DNA from: Candidatus Thiosymbion ectosymbiont of Catanema sp. Cochon2018
GTDB taxonomy: Bacteria; Pseudomonadota; Gammaproteobacteria; Chromatiales; Chromatiaceae
Direction of reading: 5' to 3'
DNA: 64,000 bases
NCBI GenBank assembly: GCA_011392765.1
Contig: WYCW01000001.1
Span: 248,001-312,000 of the forward strand
The number at the start of each line of letters is the position of its first letter. Positions within the stretch are counted from its first letter, which is position 1. The notes beneath the pieces are model-generated. The model did no database searches and had not been told where the DNA came from. It saw nothing but the letters and a program-made list of their open reading frames with translations. The position numbers and the translations under genes are program-made. Positions 8,604 to 16,532 of this stretch are shown here, in pieces.

Positions 8604-8752
8604 CTAGGGGACGTTCTCAATCATGCCAAATCCAGGTAGCGCAGGCGTCCCGCCTGCCGGAATGCGGACGTTTCGCTGGCGGGTGCAGGCGAGACGCCTG
8701 CGCTACACGCTTGGTTTTTGCGCTGACCCGACTTAATTGAGAACGCCCCTAG
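8604..8752. mobile_element. MITE with GTTCTCAATT inverted ends, copy 1
   Basis: A 149-bp element with inverted ends CTAGGGGACGTTCTCAAT and ATTGAGAACGCCCCTAG. CTAG at both outer edges reads as a 4-bp target duplication. The interior is an inverted repeat with arms GTAGCGCAGGCGTC and its near complement. A second copy with the same ends and a different interior is at 49360-49507. A CTAG duplication with terminal inverted repeats fits a non-autonomous IS5-like element; that family link is inference. Confidence 0.7.
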
Positions 8753-8998
8753 CCCAGCCCGGATTTTAAAGCCGTCGAATTCGACGGGATTAAGCTCGGG
8801 GTTGTTCAGGGACTCCCAGATCCCAAGAAACTCGATGGTATTCCGGTTCCGTAGCCAGTTGCGAATGAGATCATCCGTGTGTTCGGGATTCCGGTTGCGT
8901 GCAATATCCGTAAGCGAGATATAGTCCTCCTCACGGTGGATAAACACGGTGATGTCGGTTCCCTTGACGCTGACGGTGGCTTTACGGGTTTTGCTCAT
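8753..8998 (-). pseudogene. KilA-N domain protein, truncated
   Basis: The first 82 or so codons encode a KilA-N domain, a DNA-binding fold of phage and mobile-element regulators. The sequence has YISLTDIARNRN, then DDLIRNWLRNRNTIEFLGIW, then NPVEFDGFKIRAGLG, all typical of the family. At RAGLG the reading frame enters the MITE at 8604-8752 and ends as unrelated sequence with a stop at 8621. Family members usually run to about 250-300 residues, so the C-terminal part is lost. It starts 9 bp after the stop of the preceding fragment (9008-9098) with GGGAGG just upstream, so it was the second gene of a small operon. Probably non-functional. Confidence 0.75.
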
Positions 8999-9007
8999 CC
9001 ATCCTCC

Positions 9008-9098
9008 CTAAGCTGCAAACTGGTTCAAAGAGACGTAGTCCTTAATATACTCCGGCACGAGCATGCGGTACTTCTCCCCGCGTGAGGGTGTCGCAAAA
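9008..9098 (-). pseudogene. C-terminal fragment of an unrecognised gene
   Basis: An open frame reading GEKYRMLVPEYIKDYVSLNQ then FAA and a TAG at 9008-9010. There is no start codon; upstream it runs into GATCGGGATCG-type repeat DNA at about 9099. Its stop is 9 bp before the KilA-N start with the ribosome site between them, so it looks like the tail of the preceding gene in that operon. The family is unknown. Confidence 0.4.
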
Positions 9099-9180
9099 GC
9101 CCAAATCGGGATCGAAATCGAAATTCCGATTGCGATCCCGATCCCGATCCCGATCCTGATTTCGACATCACTCATCATTC
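9099..9180. repeat. GATCGGGATCGAAATC-type palindromic repeat fragment
   Basis: Alternating GATCGGGATCG and CGATCCCGATCC blocks, the same interior found inside the CTAG elements at 21212-21436 and 38272-38492, here without their ends. No gene. Confidence 0.5.
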
Positions 9181-9186
9181 ATGCTC

Positions 9187-9215
9187 CGGTTCATCCCCGC
9201 GGGGGCGGGGAACAC
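9187..9215 (-). CRISPR. Solitary perfect type I-E repeat
   Basis: On the minus strand a 29-bp sequence starts GTGTTCCCCGCC, has a CCCCGC/GCGGGG stem and ends GGGATGAACCG, the canonical I-E repeat. No second repeat lies 61 bp to either side. It abuts GAAATGAGG, the shared left boundary of the Rpn units, and precedes Rpn copy 2. It is best read as an orphan left by rearrangement of an array. Confidence 0.75.
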
Positions 9216-9231
9216 GAAATGAGGTCTTAAG

Positions 9232-10302
9232 GTGACGAAGAAAGAGACGGACCGTGGCCCAACCCACGACAGCAGTTACAAGCTCTTGTATTCCCATGTC
9301 GCAATGGTCGGTGACCTGCTGCAAGGCTTCATACCGGGCGCCTGGGTAGAGGAGCTGGACCTGACTACGCTGGAGAAATGCAGCGGCAGCTATGTCAGCG
9401 ACGACCTCCGCGACCGTGCCGACGACCTGATCTGGCGCGTGCGCTGGAACCGGGACTGGCTCTATGTCTACCTGTTGCTCGAATTCCAATCCAGCATTGA
9501 CCGTTGGATGGCGGTGCGCGTCCAAACCTACCTCGGCCTCCTCTACCAGGACCTGATCCGTACCCAGCAGCTCAGTAGTACAGGCCGACTGCCGCCGGTG
9601 CTCCCCATCGTGCTCTACAATGGAGCCAGCCCCTGGAACGCCGCGTGCGCACTCGACGACTTGATCGAACCGGCTCCGCCCGTGCTGCGCGAATACCGGC
9701 CGCAACAGGCGTATTTCCTGATCGATGAGCAGCGCGTGGCGGAGCAAGGCAATCTGCCGCAGCGCAACCTGAGCGCCGCGCTCTTCCGGCTCGAAGCCAG
9801 CCGCACACCGGCGGAGGTGCTGACCATCCTCCATGCCCTGGTCGAGTGGCTCGCGGCCCCGGAGCAGACCGGCCTGCGGCGGGCCTTTACCATCTGGTTC
9901 AACCGGGTCTTTCTCCCCAAGCGACTGGCGGGAGTAGAATTCGAGTCCATGACCGATTTGCACGAGGTACATGACATGTTGAGCAATCGCGTAGAGAGCT
10001 GGACCGAGCAATGGAAACGCGAGGGTCTAACGGAGGGTCGTAAGGAAGGTCGTAAGGAAGGTCTGGAACAAGGTCTGGAACGGGGCCGCCAAGAGACGCG
10101 TCACCTGCTTGCCCGCCAAGCCTGCCATCGCTTCGGTTCCGCGATCGCCACGCAGACCGAGCCGCTCCTGACAGCGATTGCCGACCCGCGGCAGCTGGCG
10201 GATCTCGGCGATGCACTCCTCTCCTGCCCCGACGGGACCGCTTGGCTGCGTGTCTTGCATCAGGTACGGTCTCCGTCGACCACCGGCGACGAGCACCCAT
10301 AA
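9232..10302 (+). CDS. Rpn family PD-(D/E)XK nuclease / putative transposase, copy 2
   Basis: A 356-residue near-identical copy of 3973-5079, with the same DLIWRVRW core, LLLEFQSSIDRWMAVR and LPPVLPIVLYNG. It is twelve residues shorter because the C-terminal tandem has only two EGRK units, one LEQG and one LERG, so the array changes in whole 12-bp steps. The start is GTG after GAAATGAGGTCTTAAG. The downstream homology with copy 1 stops at about 10372 (CGTACCGGG), where a 60-bp AT-rich stretch leads to copy 3. A perfect I-E repeat abuts the upstream side. Same activity assumed as copy 1. Confidence 0.85.
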   Translation: MTKKETDRGPTHDSSYKLLYSHVAMVGDLLQGFIPGAWVEELDLTTLEKCSGSYVSDDLRDRADDLIWRVRWNRDWLYVYLLLEFQSSIDRWMAVRVQTYLGLLYQDLIRTQQLSSTGRLPPVLPIVLYNGASPWNAACALDDLIEPAPPVLREYRPQQAYFLIDEQRVAEQGNLPQRNLSAALFRLEASRTPAEVLTILHALVEWLAAPEQTGLRRAFTIWFNRVFLPKRLAGVEFESMTDLHEVHDMLSNRVESWTEQWKREGLTEGRKEGRKEGLEQGLERGRQETRHLLARQACHRFGSAIATQTEPLLTAIADPRQLADLGDALLSCPDGTAWLRVLHQVRSPSTTGDEHP

Positions 10303-10432
10303 CCGACATTCGAGTTCAGAAGGTCCGCACAGCGGACCCTACAGGCTCACCGTCGCTGTCCGCGCGTACCGGGGGTGGTGTTATTACTTTGTTGCTTATT
10401 ATTATAAATCACTTGTGAAATGAGGTCTTAGG

Positions 10433-11527
10433 GTGACGAAGAAAGAGACGAACCATGGCCCAACCCACGACAGCAGTTACAAGCTCTTGTATTCCCATGT
10501 CGCAATGGTCGGTGACCTGTTGCAAGGCTTCATACCGGGCACCTGGGTAGAAGAGCTGGACCTGACTACGCTGGAGAAATGCAGCGGCAGCTATGTCAGC
10601 GACGACCTCCGCGACCGGGCTGACGACTTGATCTGGCGCGTGCGCTGGGGCCGGGATTGGCTCTATGTCTACCTGTTGCTCGAATTCCAGTCTAATATTG
10701 ATCGCTGGATGGCGGTGCGCATCCAAACCTACCTCGGCCTTCTCTACCAGGACCTGATCCGTACCCGGCAGCTGAGTAAGGCAGACCGACTGCCGCCGGT
10801 GCTCCCCATCGTGCTCTACAATGGAGCCAGCCCCTGGAACGCCGCGTGCGCACTCGACGACTTGATCGAACCGGCTCCGTCCGTGCTGCGCGAATACCGA
10901 CCGCAACAGGCATATTTCCTGATCGATGAGCAGCGCGTGGCGGAGCAAGGCAATCTGCCGCAGCGTAACCTGAGCGCCGCGCTCTTCCGGCTCGAAGCCA
11001 GCCGCACGCCGGCGGAGGTGCTGACCATCCTCCATGCCTTGGTCGAGTGGCTCGCGGCGCCGGAGCAGACCGGCCTGCGGCGAGACTTTACCGTCTGGTT
11101 CAACCGGGTCTTTCTTCCCAAGCGACTGGCGGGCGTAGAATTCGAGTCACTGACCGATTTGCACGAGGTACATGACATGTTGAGCAATCGCGTAGAGAGC
11201 TGGACCGAGCAATGGAAACGCGAGGGTCTGGCGGAGGGTCGGAAGAAAGGTCGGAAGGAGGGTCTGGAACAAGGTCTGGAACAAGGTCTGGAACAAGGTC
11301 TGGAACGGGGCCGCCAAGAGACGCGTCACCTGCTTGCCCGCCAAGCCCGCCATCGCTTCGGTTCCGCGATCGCCACGCAGACCGAGCCGCTCCTGACCGC
11401 GATTGCCGACCCGCGGCAGCTGGCGGATCTCGGCGATGCACTCCTCTCCTGCCCCGACGGGACCGCTTGGCTGCGTGTCTTGCATCAGGTACGGTCTCCG
11501 TCGACCACCGGCGACGAGCACCCGTAA
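10433..11527 (+). CDS. Rpn family PD-(D/E)XK nuclease / putative transposase, copy 3
   Basis: A 364-residue third copy in direct orientation, 130 bp after copy 2. Core motifs are unchanged (DLIWRVRW, LLLEFQSNIDRWMAVR, LPIVLYNG). The C-terminal tandem has EGRK-KGRK-EG then four LEQG/LERG units, a composition different from copies 1 and 2. The flank after its stop follows copy 1 closely to about 11640 and includes a duplicated tail of the intact cas3. Copy 3 was therefore probably copied from the copy 1 position, or the reverse, together with adjoining DNA. Confidence 0.85.
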   Translation: MTKKETNHGPTHDSSYKLLYSHVAMVGDLLQGFIPGTWVEELDLTTLEKCSGSYVSDDLRDRADDLIWRVRWGRDWLYVYLLLEFQSNIDRWMAVRIQTYLGLLYQDLIRTRQLSKADRLPPVLPIVLYNGASPWNAACALDDLIEPAPSVLREYRPQQAYFLIDEQRVAEQGNLPQRNLSAALFRLEASRTPAEVLTILHALVEWLAAPEQTGLRRDFTVWFNRVFLPKRLAGVEFESLTDLHEVHDMLSNRVESWTEQWKREGLAEGRKKGRKEGLEQGLEQGLEQGLERGRQETRHLLARQARHRFGSAIATQTEPLLTAIADPRQLADLGDALLSCPDGTAWLRVLHQVRSPSTTGDEHP

Positions 11528-11611
11528 CCGACATTCGAGTTCAGAAGGTCCGCACAGCGGAACCTACAGGCTCACCGTCGCTGTCCGCGCGTACCGGGAT
11601 GCCAGGGGTTT

Positions 11612-11640
11612 TCAGGCGGATTCATCCGTCTTTTCCATTC
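11612..11640 (-). repeat. Duplicated 3' tail of the intact cas3
   Basis: Reading the minus strand, AATGGAAAAGACGGATGAAT followed by CCGCCTGA repeats the last codons and stop of the cas3 at 5164-7788. It follows Rpn copy 3 just as the real cas3 tail follows Rpn copy 1. This is a molecular scar of a duplication that took the Rpn gene with the cas3 end. Confidence 0.7.
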
Positions 11641-11643
11641 TAT

Positions 11644-11672
11644 CCGTTCCCCGTGTTGCGGGGTCGTTAGGA
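11644..11672 (+). repeat. Terminal-repeat-like type I-E CRISPR remnant
   Basis: CCGTTCCCCGTGTTGCGGGG followed by TCGTTAGGA matches the decayed last repeats at 3667-3695 and 8435-8463 in its stem and its TCGTT end, and is followed by GGTAGG as they are. There is no partner repeat. Confidence 0.4.
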
Positions 11673-11701
11673 GGTAGGGTGGGCTGTGCCCACCGCAGGC
11701 G

Positions 11702-11819
11702 CTGGTCGGCAAAGTAAGAGAAGAAACTACGAATCACGCGAATCCTCGCGAATCGATTCGCGGAAATTCGCGTGATTCGTAGTTTTCTCTAAATGGCCAA
11801 CAGCTAACTTAATGGCATT
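11702..11819. mobile_element. MITE with TAACTTAATGGCATT ends, copy 1 (left end missing)
   Basis: The right end is TAACTTAATGGCATT (11805-11819). The interior is a strong palindrome, GAAACTACGAATCACGCG on one arm and its complement on the other, with GAATCGATTC at the centre. The matching left end AATGCCATTAAGTTA is absent here but present at 18845 and 56927. Confidence 0.65.
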
Positions 11820-11909
11820 GCCCTACAGGCTCCATACCGGGTCCAGGGGTTTTCAGGCCAGGTCCCTGGTGCGCTTCATTTCGACTTGTCGGTCTGAGGC
11901 GAAGCCTCG

Positions 11910-12151
11910 CTAGGATTCCTTGAGGGACCCGGATCTTTACCAATGAGTCAAGTTTGTGCACGGCACAAAAACTCACATCTCCTCATGCAGCACTTGGGGG
12001 TATTGCGCCCATTGTTTTTATCCGCAGATTACGCAGATTTTCGCAGATTAAGAATAGAAATAATCTGCGAAAATCTGCGTAATCTGCGGATAACAAGTTT
12101 GTTCGCTGCACAAAAAATTCATGCCTTACCAGTCTGAAGGCGAAGCCTCAC
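11910..12151 (+). mobile_element. CTAG element, copy 2 (core: CGCAGATTACGCAGATT palindrome)
   Basis: The left end CTAGGATTCCTTGAGGGA and ATGAGTCAAGTTTGTGC block are intact. The right end (CAGTCTGAAGGCGAAGCCTC) is decayed and lacks CTAG. The core is a palindrome of TCCGCAGATTACGCAGAT and its complement. A stray right end of the same family (11885-11909) abuts it directly. Confidence 0.6.
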
Positions 12152-12381
12152 GCGCAGGGTACGAGTCGTTGCGACCTCTCTTTATTCACCACAGAGAACA
12201 CCGAGTACACAGAGAATCAGACGCGATCGCGTTCAACACCCTCGACCGGACGGCGGACATTGCAATTGATCAATCAACCGTATTCTACTTGGGCTGATCG
12301 CATTTCCATCTCTGTGTGCTCTGTGTCCTCTGTGGTTAAAAAGAATTCACCCCTCGTCGGTCTGAGGCAGAGCCTCGCTAG
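12152..12381 (+). mobile_element. CTAG element remnant, copy 3 (core: CACAGAGAACACC palindrome)
   Basis: The right end is intact: CCTCGTCGGTCTGAGGC then AGAGCCTCGCTAG, ending 3 bp past the der stop codon. The core arms are CCACAGAGAACACCGAGT and TCTGTGTGCTCTGTGTCC. No recognisable left end. No gene in this interval. Confidence 0.5.
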
Positions 12382-12383
12382 CA

Positions 12384-13766
12384 TTAGCGTTTGAGGCGGG
12401 TGCATTTCCGCTGTTGGGCGGGGGTGAGGCGGTTGCGGCGTCCCGCGTAGGGGTTGGTTCCGGTGCAAAATTCGATCCGCAGAGGGGTTCCGGTGAGGTC
12501 GAGTGCACGACGAAAGTAGTTGATGAGGTAGCGCCGGTAGGTGTCGGGCACCGCCGCCGTCTGGTTGCCGTGGATGACGATGCGGGGGGGGTTGCGTCCC
12601 CCCTGATGGGCGTAGCGCAGCTTGATGCGCCGTCCGCGCACGAGCGGCGGCGGGTGTTTCTGTGCCGCTTCTGCGAGGATGCGGGTGAGCTCGGGGGTGC
12701 CGAGGTCGCGGGTAGCGTTTGCGATGGCCCGGTCCGCCGCCTCCGGCAGCCGGCCGACGCCGCTGCCGTGCAGGGCGGAGATGTAGTGGACCACGGCAAA
12801 ATCCAGGAACCCCAGTCTCCGGTCCAGGGCGGCGCGCACTTGGGCGCGTTCCTCGTCGCCAAGTCCATCCCACTTGTTGACCACCACCACCAGGGCACGG
12901 CCACTGTCCAGGATGTGAGTGGCGAGGGTGGCGTCCTGCTCGCCGATGCCCTGCCGGGCGTCGAGGACCAGGATAACCAGGTTGCATTGCTCGATGGCCT
13001 GGAGGGTCTTGATGACGCTGAATTTTTCCACGGTCTCCCGAACCCTGGCGCGCCGCCGCACCCCGGCGGTATCGATCAGGACATAGGGTTTGCCCTGGTG
13101 CTCGAAAGGGACCTCGATGCTGTCGCGGGTAGTGCCGGGGGCGTCGCAGGTTACCAGCCGTTCCTCGCCCAATAAGCGGTTGACCAGGGTGGATTTGCCG
13201 ACGTTCGGCCGGCCCACGACGGCGATCCGGGTGCCGCGGTTGCCGGGCACCGGGGTGGTTGCATCCGGCCGGGGGTTCGGAAGCGCCTCGCATACCCGCT
13301 CGATCAGGGCCTTTACGCCGCGGCCCTGGGTCGCGGAGATGGTAAAGGGCTCGCCCAAGCCAATGGGATGGAACTCCGCCGCGGCCAGGGCCGGGTCCGT
13401 GTGATCGGTCTTGTTGACCACCAGGGTAACGGCCTTACCCGTGCGACGGAGGTTGCCCGCGATCTCCAGGTCGGCGCCGGTGCAGCCGTCGTGGGCATCT
13501 ACCAGGAAGAGCAGATGATCCGCCTCTTCCAGGGCGTGGGCGATCTGTTGCTCCACCGAGCCGGCCAGGCCCGCGGACTCCCCGCTCAGCCCTCCGGTGT
13601 CGACCAGAATATAGGGATAGGGACCAATGCGGCCGATGCCGTATCGGCGGTCCCGGGTCAAGCCGGCGTAATCGGCTACCAGGGCATCCCGGGTCCTGGT
13701 CAGGCGGTTGAACAGGGTCGATTTGCCCACGTTGGGCCGGCCTACCAGGGTGAGAATAGGAAGCAT
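12384..13766 (-). CDS. der: Ribosome biogenesis GTPase Der (EngA)
   Basis: Der is an essential double GTPase that acts in 50S subunit maturation. Two G domains are visible, each with its full motif set: [21 protein letters not shown] and NKTD in the first, and [32 protein letters not shown] and NKWD in the second. A C-terminal KH-like domain follows, with [18 protein letters not shown] and [15 protein letters not shown]. The ATG at 13766 gives 460 residues beginning [14 protein letters not shown], as in the family; the frame is open further upstream, but that extension lies in a repeat. The stop is 3 bp from a CTAG element. It is the most clearly essential gene in the window. Confidence 0.95.
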   Translation of the reverse strand: MLPILTLVGRPNVGKSTLFNRLTRTRDALVADYAGLTRDRRYGIGRIGPYPYILVDTGGLSGESAGLAGSVEQQIAHALEEADHLLFLVDAHDGCTGADLEIAGNLRRTGKAVTLVVNKTDHTDPALAAAEFHPIGLGEPFTISATQGRGVKALIERVCEALPNPRPDATTPVPGNRGTRIAVVGRPNVGKSTLVNRLLGEERLVTCDAPGTTRDSIEVPFEHQGKPYVLIDTAGVRRRARVRETVEKFSVIKTLQAIEQCNLVILVLDARQGIGEQDATLATHILDSGRALVVVVNKWDGLGDEERAQVRAALDRRLGFLDFAVVHYISALHGSGVGRLPEAADRAIANATRDLGTPELTRILAEAAQKHPPPLVRGRRIKLRYAHQGGRNPPRIVIHGNQTAAVPDTYRRYLINYFRRALDLTGTPLRIEFCTGTNPYAGRRNRLTPAQQRKCTRLKR

Positions 13767-13770
13767 AGTG

Positions 13771-14020
13771 TGGGGCTGTCGATATTTATCCGAGCGCGGG
13801 CGATTGTAAAATGTTTTTCGTGCCGGCAAGGTGCGGCGAGGAGGAAAGGTGGGCTGTGTCTACCGCCCCGGCATCAAAAGCTTCGGTTTCGCAGATGAAA
13901 AACGAGATAATTGGCGCGACTCTGCGTAATCTGAAGATAACCTGGAATAGGATGGGCCCGTTTCACTTTCTCTTAAGGGCCACAATCGGATCCTGAACGG
14001 TGAATGTCAACAATCCCTGG
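13771..14020. mobile_element. MITE with GGGGCTGTTGACATT-like ends, copy 1
   Basis: The left end TGGGGCTGTCGATATTTA (13771-13788) and right end TGAATGTCAACAATCCCTGG (14001-14020) are imperfect inverted repeats. A second, better preserved copy is at 59302-59467 and shares GGGCGATTGTAAAA and GGCGAGGAGGAA internally. It fills the divergent intergenic region between der and the hydrolase, so it probably displaces or supplies their promoters. Confidence 0.55.
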
Positions 14021-14090
14021 TTTTAGATCCTATGCAACCATCCGGGATCCGGCAATCGGAACCTTTCCCGGGGTTGGTTCGAGTCGTCCG

Positions 14091-15086
14091 ATGGGGCACC
14101 TGATCATCTACCTCATGATCGCCGTGCTGATTGCCGGTTGCGCCTCGCCGCAGCTGCAGAAATCTACCGGCGCATCCGGCCGTGCCCGCCTCGGCATCGA
14201 GGAGGCGGTCATGGCCGACGGTTACCGCCTGCCCTTGCGGCGTTGGGGCAACTCCGAACGGCCACGGGCCCTCATGCTCGCGCTCCACGGCTTCAACGAC
14301 TACGGCAATGCCTTTGTGGCGCTGGGTCCCTACCTGGCAACCCAAGGTGTACTGACCTTCGCCTACGACCAGCGCGGTTTCGGCGCCACCGCCCAGCGGG
14401 GGCTCTGGGGTGGAGAGGAACACCTAGTCACCGATCTGATGACGCTGACCAGGCTGCTGCGGGAGCGCTATCCGGGGCTCCCGTTGTTTCTTCTCGGAGA
14501 GAGCATGGGCGGCGCGGTGACCATGGTCGCCGCGGCACAGGCAGATATGGGAGTGGATGGCATCGTCCTGGTGGCGCCGGCAATCTGGTCCCGCGACACC
14601 ATGAACCCGATTCAGAGTTGGGTACTCAAGGTAACGGCCCATACCTTTCCCTCCCTCATGCTGACCGGCAGCGGACTCAATATTCGGGCGTCGGACAACC
14701 TCGACATGCTCCGCGCCTACCAGGCCGATCCGCTCGTCATCAAGGAGGCCAGAGTCGATGCCCTGTGGGGAGTTACGAACCTCATGGACCTGGCGATGGC
14801 TAGGGCTATGCGACTGCCTGGACCAACCCTCGTACTTTATGGAGAGCATGACGAGATCATCCCTGACGGCGCCTTCTGCGCCCTGTTGGACCGGATACCG
14901 GCGGATCGACAGGACATTCGCATCATGCTCTACCGGGAGGGCTGGCATATGTTGATCCGTGACCTGCAGGGCGAGCGGGTGATGACCGACATCGCGGCCT
15001 GGCTGCGAAACCGGGACGGACGCTTCCCCTCCGACGAAGAGGTCCAACCCGGCTCCCGCCGGCTGGAGCGTTTCTGCCGGGGCTGA
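14091..15086 (+). CDS. Serine alpha/beta hydrolase lipoprotein (monoacylglycerol lipase / lysophospholipase type)
   Basis: A 331-residue exported hydrolase. The N-terminus is a lipoprotein signal, hydrophobic IIYLMIAVLIAGC with the lipobox Cys at about residue 17, so it is probably attached to a membrane facing the periplasm. The hydrolase core shows LALHGFNDYG (oxyanion region), YDQRGFG, the nucleophile elbow GESMGG, GEHDEIIP carrying the acid and GWHML carrying the His. These are the features of Hydrolase_4/PldB-like enzymes acting on monoacylglycerols or lysophospholipids; the true substrate is unknown. The ATG at 14091 is preferred over the earlier start at 14004 because it places the signal peptide at the N-terminus. 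Confidence 0.85.
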   Translation: MGHLIIYLMIAVLIAGCASPQLQKSTGASGRARLGIEEAVMADGYRLPLRRWGNSERPRALMLALHGFNDYGNAFVALGPYLATQGVLTFAYDQRGFGATAQRGLWGGEEHLVTDLMTLTRLLRERYPGLPLFLLGESMGGAVTMVAAAQADMGVDGIVLVAPAIWSRDTMNPIQSWVLKVTAHTFPSLMLTGSGLNIRASDNLDMLRAYQADPLVIKEARVDALWGVTNLMDLAMARAMRLPGPTLVLYGEHDEIIPDGAFCALLDRIPADRQDIRIMLYREGWHMLIRDLQGERVMTDIAAWLRNRDGRFPSDEEVQPGSRRLERFCRG

Positions 15087-15260
15087 TTGCCCCGGATCAT
15101 TTTCGGTGGTGTTCTAATTTTGTTGCTACCGAGTACAGAGAACTTGAAAGCCAATGCCATTAAGTTGGCTGCTGGCCGCTTGTCGTAGATACTCTGTTCC
15201 GATGCAAGTCCAATTTGTCTCCTGATCCACAAAAATTCACCTTCGATACATAAATTAGAT

Positions 15261-16256
15261 TTATTGAGCTACCGTTTCGCTCGGGGCATAGAAGCGGCTG
15301 CTGTCGAAGGAGGTGCGGTTCTTGAGCATGGCATGGATGGCGTGCAGGAGCTTGCGCATGACGGCACAAACGGCCTGGAGCTTTTTGAGGCCACGGGTTT
15401 CGATCAGGTGCTGATAGTAGGCCCTGACCTGGGGATCGTGCTGCGCGGCGCTGAGCGCGGGCATGTAGAGGGCCATGCGCAGATAGCGGTTGCCGGCTTT
15501 GGAGATGCGGGGCTTCTTGTTGACGCTGGAGCCGGACTGGTGTTGTCGGGGATCGAGTCCGGCCATGGCGACCCATTGCTTGGCGCTCATGTCCTCCGGC
15601 ATGACCAGGAGTTCACCGTGGAGTTGGATGGCGCTGGCGTGGGCGATGCCGGTGACGCTGATGAGGCGCGCAACCGTTTGTTGTAGCTCCTCATCGGTGG
15701 CGATGAGGTCCAGGACGTGCCGGCGCAGGTGTTCGATCTGGGCCTCCCGGTGGGCGATGCTGTGTTGCCGGTCGGTGATGAGGAAGTCCGGTGTAGTGGC
15801 GGTCAGTTGAGCGGCATGGAGTTGGTTCTTGGTTTGGGTTCGGAGCTTGTTGAGGGCGGCGATGCGGCGGGCACAGGCGCGGATGGCGAGGGCCAGGTCA
15901 TCGGGGCGTTGCCAGGGTTCGAAGGGCATGCGCCGGGCAAACTCGGCGAGGACGGCGGCATCGACGGCATCGGTCTTGTTGCGGGTCTGCATGGCCTCCG
16001 CGAAGCGTTTGGCGGCCTTGGGGTTGATCACCATGACCGCGAATCCAGCGTCATCCAGGGCGAGGGCCAAGTCGAGGTGATACTGGCCGGTGGCCTCCAG
16101 GCAGACCCGGCTTACCTTTGCCTTGCGCAGGCGGTTGATGAGGGTTGCGTGCCCTTGGGGGGTGTTCTTGAATTCACGGGCGTTTCCCAGGCGGCCATCG
16201 CGGCTGATGGTCAAGGTAACGGTTTGGTCGCTGACATCGATTCCGGCAACGTTCAT
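15261..16256 (-). CDS. IS110-family transposase (DEDD recombinase)
   Basis: A 331-residue full-length transposase. The N-terminal RuvC-like DEDD domain shows GIDVSDQTVTL (first Asp), LEATGQYH (Glu) and KTDAVDA (the two Asp). The C-terminal Tnp20 domain has GLDPRQHQSGSS, where the catalytic Ser is expected, and ISKAGNRYLRMALYMPAL. No stops or shifts, so it may be active. A decayed relative lies at 27226-28187 in the same orientation. IS110 enzymes are guided by an RNA from the element's own non-coding end, so the region upstream of this gene is of interest. Confidence 0.92.
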   Translation of the reverse strand: MNVAGIDVSDQTVTLTISRDGRLGNAREFKNTPQGHATLINRLRKAKVSRVCLEATGQYHLDLALALDDAGFAVMVINPKAAKRFAEAMQTRNKTDAVDAAVLAEFARRMPFEPWQRPDDLALAIRACARRIAALNKLRTQTKNQLHAAQLTATTPDFLITDRQHSIAHREAQIEHLRRHVLDLIATDEELQQTVARLISVTGIAHASAIQLHGELLVMPEDMSAKQWVAMAGLDPRQHQSGSSVNKKPRISKAGNRYLRMALYMPALSAAQHDPQVRAYYQHLIETRGLKKLQAVCAVMRKLLHAIHAMLKNRTSFDSSRFYAPSETVAQ

Positions 16257-16530
16257 GAGCGGTTCCTCGGAAGCAAAAAAGGCGCTAGGATCAAGACTTG
16301 GTTCCCCGACCCTGAACCCTCGCCTACCGACCTTGTGTATGCAGGCTCACGAGCATGGCTCACGGCCTCGGATACTCTCCGGTATGGGCGAAGAGGGCGG
16401 GGAGCCAATCTACGTACAGGCTCAAGGCCTCAGGTTGGGACGGCTTCCCCAGGTACTCTTCATCAAATCCCTTTCTACCTCATCCTTGGCTTTCCCTTGG
16501 AAACAGAACATACAAGGTTGGGCAAAGGTG
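16257..16530 (-). ncRNA. Candidate bridge RNA region of the IS110 element
   Basis: A gene-free 270-bp stretch directly upstream of the IS110 transposase. In characterised IS110-group elements this end is transcribed into a structured RNA that pairs with target and donor DNA. Several GC-rich inverted segments are present (for example GGTTCCCCGACC near 16300 and GGGGAGCC near 16420). This is inference from position; I have not folded it. Confidence 0.3.
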
Positions 16531-16532
16531 CA

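Larger units (their letters stand above)
15186..16530 (-). mobile_element. IS110-family insertion sequence
   Basis: The transposase gene plus flanks. The left boundary is set by GTAGATACTCTGTTCCGATG at 15186, which recurs at 27171 beside the second IS110 copy as GTAGATACGCTGTTCTAATG. The right boundary is uncertain, near the end of the 270-bp non-coding stretch upstream of the transposase. IS110 elements lack terminal inverted repeats, which matches what is seen. Confidence 0.6.

Noticed and set aside
12274..13293. Long alternative-frame ORF over der
   Set aside because: Arg/Pro-rich shadow; the der frame carries all GTPase motifs.
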